From Cellulomonas sp. (GTDB lineage: Bacteria; Actinomycetota; Actinomycetes; Actinomycetales; Cellulomonadaceae), in contig NZ_JAGIBD010000021.1 of assembly GCF_017744555.1 (NCBI RefSeq), forward strand, positions 1-64,000: a stretch of 64,000 bases of DNA. The letters are read 5' to 3'. The notes beneath the pieces are model-generated. The model worked only from the letters and a program-made list of their open reading frames with translations. It was not told the origin of the DNA and did not search any database. Positions 59,761-64,000 of the stretch are shown here, in pieces. Positions within the stretch are counted from its first letter, which is position 1. Each line of letters begins with the position of its first letter. The position numbers and the translations under genes are program-made.

Positions 59761-60567
59761 ATGGGACCGCAGACTCCCCGCCCGCTCGCCGTCGTCACGG
59801 GCGCCTCGAGCGGCATCGGCCTCGAGCTCGCCCGGCAGCTCGGCGAGCGCGGCTTCGACCTGCTCATGACGGCAGAGGACCCGCAGGTCGTCGTCGCCGC
59901 GGACGCCGTCGCCGGGCAGGACTGCGCCGTCCGCGCCGTCGTGGCCGACCTGACGCGGCAGGACGGCGTGGACCGGCTCGTCGCCGACGTCATCGCCCTC
60001 GGCCGACCCGTCGACGTCCTCGCGCTCAACGCGGGCGTCGGGCACGGCGGGGCCTTCCTCGACACGCCCGTCGAGGGCGACGTCGAGGTCGTCATGCTCA
60101 ACGTCCTCGCGACCGTCCGCCTCGCCAAGGCGTTCCTGCCCGCGATGGTGTCCCGCGGCGCCGGGCGCGTGCTGTTCACGGCATCCACGGCGAGCCTCAT
60201 GCCCGGGCCGTACTACGCGACGTACGCGGCGTCGAAGGCGTTCGTCCTGTCGTTCGCGGAAGCGCTCCGGTACGAGCTCAAGGACACCGGCGTCACCGTC
60301 ACCGCACTCCTTCCGGGGCAGACGGACACCGACTTCTTCGAGCGCGCCGACATGCAGGACACGCCTGTCGGCCGCGGCGGCAAGGACGACCCCGCCGACG
60401 TCGCCGCGCAGGCGCTCGACGGTCTCATGGCCGGCAAGGACAAGGTCGAGGTGCGCAGCCTGCGCGCCCGGAGCCAGACCGCCGCCGCGGCCGTGCTGCC
60501 CGACCGCGCCAAGGCCGCCGTCCACGCGCGCTTCACCCGCCCCGACGACCTCGACGAGGACGACTGA
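59761..60567 (+). CDS. SDR family NAD(P)-dependent oxidoreductase
   Basis: A 268-aa short-chain dehydrogenase. VVTGASSGIGLELARQLG is the cofactor loop, LALNAGVGHGG corresponds to NNAG, LFTASTASL holds the catalytic Ser, and YYATYAASKAFVLSFAEALR the Tyr/Lys pair. The C-terminal part LLPGQTDTDFFERADMQDT is of the DltE-like group. Starts 1 bp after the alcohol dehydrogenase stop and ends 2 bp before the TPP enzyme, so the three are one operon. Substrate not known. Confidence 0.9.
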   Translation: MGPQTPRPLAVVTGASSGIGLELARQLGERGFDLLMTAEDPQVVVAADAVAGQDCAVRAVVADLTRQDGVDRLVADVIALGRPVDVLALNAGVGHGGAFLDTPVEGDVEVVMLNVLATVRLAKAFLPAMVSRGAGRVLFTASTASLMPGPYYATYAASKAFVLSFAEALRYELKDTGVTVTALLPGQTDTDFFERADMQDTPVGRGGKDDPADVAAQALDGLMAGKDKVEVRSLRARSQTAAAAVLPDRAKAAVHARFTRPDDLDEDD

Positions 60568-60569
60568 CG

Positions 60570-62342
60570 GTGGGGACCCCCACGGTCGCCGACGGCGTCG
60601 TCGCACGCCTGCTCGACTGGGGCGTCGACCGCGTGTTCGGCTACGCCGGCGACGGCGTCGACCCGCTCCTCGCGGCCCTCGCACGCCGACAGGACCAGAT
60701 CGCGCTCGTCACCGCCCGGCACGAGGAGATGTCCGCCTTCATGGCGAGCGGGCACGCCAGGTTCGGCGGCGGCGTCGGTGTGTGCCTCGCCACCCAGGGC
60801 CCCGGCGCGATCCACCTGCTCAACGGGCTGTACGACGCCAAGCTCGACCACGTCCCGGTCGTCGCCCTCGTCGGCCAGGTCGTGACCACCGCGCTCGGCT
60901 CCGGCTACCTGCAGGAGGTGGACCTGGCGACGCTGCTCAAGGACGTGTGCGGCGAGTACCTGCAGACCGTCATGACCCCCGAGCAGCTGCCGCTCGTCCT
61001 CGACGACGCGTTCCGCACCGCGCTCGCGGCGTCGGCGCCGGTCGCCGTGATCCTCCCGCACGACGTGCAGAAGGCCGACCTTCCCGACGACGAGCGGCAC
61101 GAGCACGGCCTCGTGCCCACGTCCACCGCGTTCGCGCGCGGCCGGTCCGTGCCCGGACCCGACGAGCTCGCTGCGGCAGCGGAGCTCCTGGGTGCCGGGG
61201 AACGCGTGGCCGTGCTGCTCGGCCAGGGCGGCCGCGCGGCCGCCGAGCAGGTGCGCGCCGTCGCCGAACGGCTCGGCGCGGGCGTCACGACCTCCCTGCT
61301 CGGCAAGCCCGTGCTCGACGAGGGGCTGCCGTACCACTGCGGCGTCATGGGCCACCTCGGCACCACGGCGTCCGCGGACCTGCTCGGGTCGTGCGACACG
61401 CTCCTCGTCGTCGGCAGCAACGATCCGTGGACCGAGTTCTACCCCGCACCCGGTCAGGCGCGCGCCGTGCAGGTCGACGTCACCGCCCGGAACATCGGCA
61501 CCAAGTACCCGGACGAGGTCGCCCTCGTCGGGGACGCGGGCGACACGCTCGACGCGCTGCTCCCGCTCCTGCCCGAGAAGGCCGGATGGCGGCAGGACGT
61601 GGAGTCGTTCACGCGGACCTGGCACGCCGTCGTCCGGCGCCGCGTCACCCAGACCACCGAGCGGCTCAACCCCCAGCGCGTCGTGCACGACCTGAGCGCC
61701 GCCCTCCCGCACGACGCGCAGGTCGCCGTCGACGTCGGGTCCGTCACCTACTGGTACGCACGGTTCCTGCGCCTGCCGCCCGGCGTCCCGGCGCACCTGT
61801 CCAGCACGCTCGCGTCGATGGGCTGCGCCCTGCCCTACGGCATCGCCGCCAAGCTCCTGCACCCGGACCGGCCCGTGGTCGCGCTCGCGGGCGACGGCGC
61901 CATGCAGATGAACGGGCTCGCCGAGCTCATCACGGTCGCGGACCGCTGGCGCGACTGGGCCGACCCCCGGTTCGTCGTCCTCGTCCTGCACAACGGCGAC
62001 CTCGCGGAGGTGTCCTGGGAGCAGCGCGAGATGGAAGGCGACCCGCGCTTCCCGACGTCCCAGCACGTGCCGTCGTTCCCGTACGCGGAGTACGCCGAGC
62101 TGCTCGGCCTGCGCGGGATCCGCGTCGAGCGCGAGGACGACGTCGAGACCGCCTGGCGGTCCGCGTTCGCGGCCGACCGGCCCGTCGTGGTCGAGGCGGT
62201 CATGGACCGCGACGTCCCCCTCCTCGCACCCCGGCAGCCGGACGAGAAGGTCGACCAGATGCTGCGGGGTCTCGCCCAGGAGGCGCACGCCTCCGACGCG
62301 CGCCGGCTCGTCGAGGAGCAGCGCCGGCACGAGCGGGCCTGA
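60570..62342 (+). CDS. Thiamine-pyrophosphate-requiring enzyme, pyruvate-oxidase/YdaP-like
   Basis: A 590-aa TPP enzyme with the three-domain layout of acetolactate synthase and pyruvate oxidase. The activating Glu is in VTARHEEMSAFMASGHA near residue 50, and GDGAMQMNGLAELITVAD then FVVLVLHNGD form the TPP/Mg motif near residue 440. The EQREMEGDPRFPTSQHVP stretch is typical of the stress-linked YdaP-like group, which oxidatively decarboxylates pyruvate. GTG 60570 lies 2 bp after the preceding SDR stop. It is the last gene of the stress redox operon. Acetolactate synthase for amino acids is less likely because no small subunit gene is present. Confidence 0.85.
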   Translation: MGTPTVADGVVARLLDWGVDRVFGYAGDGVDPLLAALARRQDQIALVTARHEEMSAFMASGHARFGGGVGVCLATQGPGAIHLLNGLYDAKLDHVPVVALVGQVVTTALGSGYLQEVDLATLLKDVCGEYLQTVMTPEQLPLVLDDAFRTALAASAPVAVILPHDVQKADLPDDERHEHGLVPTSTAFARGRSVPGPDELAAAAELLGAGERVAVLLGQGGRAAAEQVRAVAERLGAGVTTSLLGKPVLDEGLPYHCGVMGHLGTTASADLLGSCDTLLVVGSNDPWTEFYPAPGQARAVQVDVTARNIGTKYPDEVALVGDAGDTLDALLPLLPEKAGWRQDVESFTRTWHAVVRRRVTQTTERLNPQRVVHDLSAALPHDAQVAVDVGSVTYWYARFLRLPPGVPAHLSSTLASMGCALPYGIAAKLLHPDRPVVALAGDGAMQMNGLAELITVADRWRDWADPRFVVLVLHNGDLAEVSWEQREMEGDPRFPTSQHVPSFPYAEYAELLGLRGIRVEREDDVETAWRSAFAADRPVVVEAVMDRDVPLLAPRQPDEKVDQMLRGLAQEAHASDARRLVEEQRRHERA

Positions 62343-62402
62343 GACCTCAGAGCCCGAACGCCTCGCGCGGTCGCCCGTGGAACCGCGCAGGTCACGAGCC
62401 GG

Positions 62403-62786
62403 TCAGGCCCGCGGCTCCGGGCCCGGGTCCTCGACCGTGACGTCCGGGTCGATGCGGTCGGCCGTCCTGAGCCGGTCGTCGAGCTCCGCACGTGTCCCGC
62501 TCACCTGCTCGGCGCGCACGCGCGCCTCGTTCTGCATCGCGGCCGCGTCGGCCGCCCGCGAGTCGGCCTCCGCCTGCGCGAGCCGGGCCTGCGCGTCGAG
62601 CCGTGCGGCCTCCGCCTCGCGCCGCTGCAGCTCGACCTGCTCGGCGGCGGCCTTCTCGCGGATCTCCTGGGCCTTCGCCCGCTGCGCCTCCTCGCGCCCG
62701 CGGCCACGCCGCCCGACCAGCAGGACGATCGCGACGACGACGAGAACGGCTGCGACGGCGATGATGATCCACCCGGTCGTGTCCAT
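62403..62786 (-). CDS. Small membrane protein with cytoplasmic coiled coil
   Basis: A 127-aa protein with one N-terminal helix (GWIIIAVAAVLVVVAIVLLVG), a basic stop-transfer patch (RRGRGR) and then about 75 residues of Ala/Glu/Arg/Gln heptads that form a long coiled coil (EAQRAKAQEIREKAAAEQVE and on). The tail is Asp/Pro-rich. ATG 62786 follows AGGAGG. The topology suggests a membrane-anchored scaffold or a stress protein. It converges on the TPP gene. The function is unknown. Confidence 0.72.
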   Translation of the reverse strand: MDTTGWIIIAVAAVLVVVAIVLLVGRRGRGREEAQRAKAQEIREKAAAEQVELQRREAEAARLDAQARLAQAEADSRAADAAAMQNEARVRAEQVSGTRAELDDRLRTADRIDPDVTVEDPGPEPRA

Positions 62787-63116
62787 CTGTGCACCTCCTC
62801 GGATCGGCCCCCCTCCTGGGCATTGGACTGCCGTCCGGATGGACCCGCAACCGCACGTGCCTGGGGCGGTGCCGCTGCACCGCTGCCCGTTCGGGCAGCC
62901 GTCCTGCTCGCGGGGGCGGGCCGCGCGGCCCTGACCGGCGCCCGTCGGCTGCCTACCGTGGGAGTGCGGGCCGACGTCCGCCCTTGCCCGACGGCGGCCG
63001 GCGGTCGTTCCGCGCGAGACGCATCGCCACCGCGGCCGACGCGGGCCCGAGCGCACCGGCCCGCGGCAGGCCGCCCGGGGACGTCCCGGCTGCCGTACGT
63101 CGTCGGGGAGGTCGTC
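62787..63116. other. 330-bp divergent intergenic region
   Basis: Separates the coiled-coil membrane protein gene from the peptidase-like gene. It contains a short perfect inverted repeat, GCTGCCCG-TT-CGGGCAGC (62882-62899), and a GGGGAGG ribosome binding site just before the rightward gene. No convincing promoter hexamers, RNA gene or further reading frame were seen. Confidence 0.6.
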
Positions 63117-64000
63117 GTGGACCGCTTGGCTGTGGAGCGCAACTTCGCGAGCCTGTCGCTCAAGGACCTGCTCGAGGCGCGGGACAACTACCACTGGCAC
63201 CTCACGTCGATGACGAACGTCGTCGGGACCGCCGTCGGCCTGTACTACGTCCGTCGGGCGGAGCCGTGGCCGAACGAGACGCCGCCCGCGGAGGCCGGTC
63301 GGGCCCGCACGGACAAGGGCCCCCGGACGTTCGCGAACAGCGAGGTCCGGGCCTACTCGTGGCCGTGCGTGCTCGTGCTGGTGGACCGCTGGGTCGAGCG
63401 CGAGGAGTTCGGCACCGGGGAGGGCCAGGTCCCGCCGGGGGAGATGGTGCCCAGGACGCTGTACATGCCTGACGGCCGGACCGTCCCCGTGTGCGTCGTC
63501 CAGGTGGACGCGCAGGAGCCGGCCGGCGACCTCCTGCCCGCCTGGACGTGGCCGAAGTCGGTGATCGGGGGAGGCTTCCCTCTCGTGGCACGGTCGCAGG
63601 GGGTCGACCACGTCGCAAGCGTCGGCGGGCTCGTCACCGACGGCCACACCGTGTACGCGCTGACCAGCCGTCACGTCGCCGGGCCCGAGGGGACGCCCGT
63701 GTCGACGCTGCTGCGCGGCCGGCGCGTGACCGTCGGGACGTCGACGAGCAAGCAGCTCACGCGGCTGCCGCTCGGCGAGGTGTACGCCGACTTCACGGCC
63801 CGGCGCACCTACCTCACCCTGGACGCAGGTCTCGTCGAGGTGGGCGACCTCGACCAGTGGACGTCACAGATCTACGGTCTGCCGCCCCTGGGCGAGCTCG
63901 CGGACCTGAGCGAGCGCAACATCGGCACCCGGCTGATCGACGCGCCTGTCGTCGCCTTCGGCGCCGCGTCCGGCCGGCTCGACGGTCGCATCGCCGCCCT
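63117..64000 (+). CDS. Trypsin-like serine peptidase-type protein, 5' part
   Basis: The first 294 residues of a protein that runs off the window. The N-terminal 60 residues (LKDLLEARDNYHWHLTSM, then NVVGTAVGLYYVRR) form a conserved-looking helical start, followed by a linker. From about residue 150 the pattern fits a chymotrypsin fold: the catalytic His in YALTSRHVAGPEG near residue 181 and a probable Asp in YLTLDAGLVEVGD near residue 240. The nucleophile Ser would lie beyond 64000. No signal peptide, so it is cytoplasmic. GTG 63117 follows GGGGAGG. It may instead be an inactive trypsin-like domain; the missing part decides. Confidence 0.7.
   Translation, partial: MDRLAVERNFASLSLKDLLEARDNYHWHLTSMTNVVGTAVGLYYVRRAEPWPNETPPAEAGRARTDKGPRTFANSEVRAYSWPCVLVLVDRWVEREEFGTGEGQVPPGEMVPRTLYMPDGRTVPVCVVQVDAQEPAGDLLPAWTWPKSVIGGGFPLVARSQGVDHVASVGGLVTDGHTVYALTSRHVAGPEGTPVSTLLRGRRVTVGTSTSKQLTRLPLGEVYADFTARRTYLTLDAGLVEVGDLDQWTSQIYGLPPLGELADLSERNIGTRLIDAPVVAFGAASGRLDGRIAA

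Noticed and set aside
62342..62403. GCGCGGT...ACCGCGC as terminator between the TPP gene and the coiled-coil gene
   Set aside because: Only a 7-bp stem with a 10-nt loop in very GC-rich sequence; not above what is expected by chance.
62882..62899. GCTGCCCG-TT-CGGGCAGC as a terminator or riboswitch
   Set aside because: The loop is only two bases, it is 97 bp upstream of a divergent start with no T run, and it has no further conserved structure.

Overview
The window reads as a chromosomal segment of a very GC-rich, Gram-positive actinobacterium. The best fit by gene content is a facultatively anaerobic, pigmented member of Cellulomonadaceae/Micrococcales. The pointers are pyruvate formate-lyase with its activase, a C50-carotenoid operon, APS-reductase-type sulfate assimilation, TreXYZ trehalose synthesis, amylosucrase, and many GTG starts with 4-nt GTGA/ATGA gene overlaps. 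No rRNA, tRNA, insertion sequence, prophage or CRISPR array was seen. The genus is an inference.

Layout. 1-1.7 kb: the 3' end of pflB and pflA. 1.7-2.9 kb: a DinB/maleylpyruvate-isomerase-fold protein and a DUF4180 protein. 2.9-6.3 kb: fatty-acid beta-oxidation pair fadB-fadA with a candidate operator upstream. 6.4-9.1 kb: ribonuclease D, a LuxR-type regulator and a DUF3000 protein. 9.2-11.9 kb: 6-phosphogluconate dehydrogenase coupled to an ATP-grasp ligase of the D-aspartate-ligase type, then a terminator. 12.0-13.3 kb: a Usp-like protein and a RibD-C reductase. 13.4-19.6 kb: a leftward sulfate-assimilation operon (sirA, a 49-aa zinc-ribbon protein, cysH, cysD, cysN, cysG), preceded by an 18-codon cysteine-rich leader peptide and mutually exclusive RNA pairings that reach the sirA start codon. 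19.8-28.8 kb: zapE, treX-treY-treZ and an FAD-dependent reductase. 29-31 kb: a YbdK-type ligase and a DMT-like membrane protein. 31.1-34.6 kb: a four-gene coupled operon (PIG-V-like mannosyltransferase, GT2, YdjC/ChbG deacetylase, methyltransferase). 34.6-35.7 kb: DUF6529 membrane protein, Rieske protein and a 31-aa membrane peptide. 36-42.5 kb: a PAP2 enzyme, then idi-crtE-crtB-crtI-crtYe-crtYf-crtEb for C50 carotenoids, divergent from a MarR-type CrtR-like gene. 43-50 kb: transglutaminase, an SDR with a cysteine-rich N-terminal region, gadB with a YrhK-like membrane protein, and a DUF6421 gene behind a good promoter. 50.1-54.6 kb: a three-gene cassette of repeat peptide, JmjC-type cupin and sucrase/ferredoxin-like protein, followed by amylosucrase. 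54.7-55.3 kb: three small unknown genes. 55.4-56.7 kb: GT2 and a metallophosphoesterase broken by an in-frame TGA. 56.8-62.3 kb: CIRCE-controlled hsp20, then general-stress-like SDR, alcohol dehydrogenase, SDR and a TPP enzyme. 62.4-64 kb: a coiled-coil membrane protein and the start of a trypsin-like peptidase that runs off the window.

Most interesting. (1) The cassette at 50.17-52.6 kb: an 83-aa peptide with a 16-aa leader and three near-identical 22-23 aa units (one His each), translationally coupled to a 2-oxoglutarate-oxygenase-like cupin and a [2Fe-2S] ferredoxin-like protein. It has the architecture of an uncharacterised peptide-modification (RiPP-like) system. (2) The poly-cysteine leader peptide and attenuator ahead of the sulfur operon. 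Both rest on direct reading of the sequence; function is inferred.
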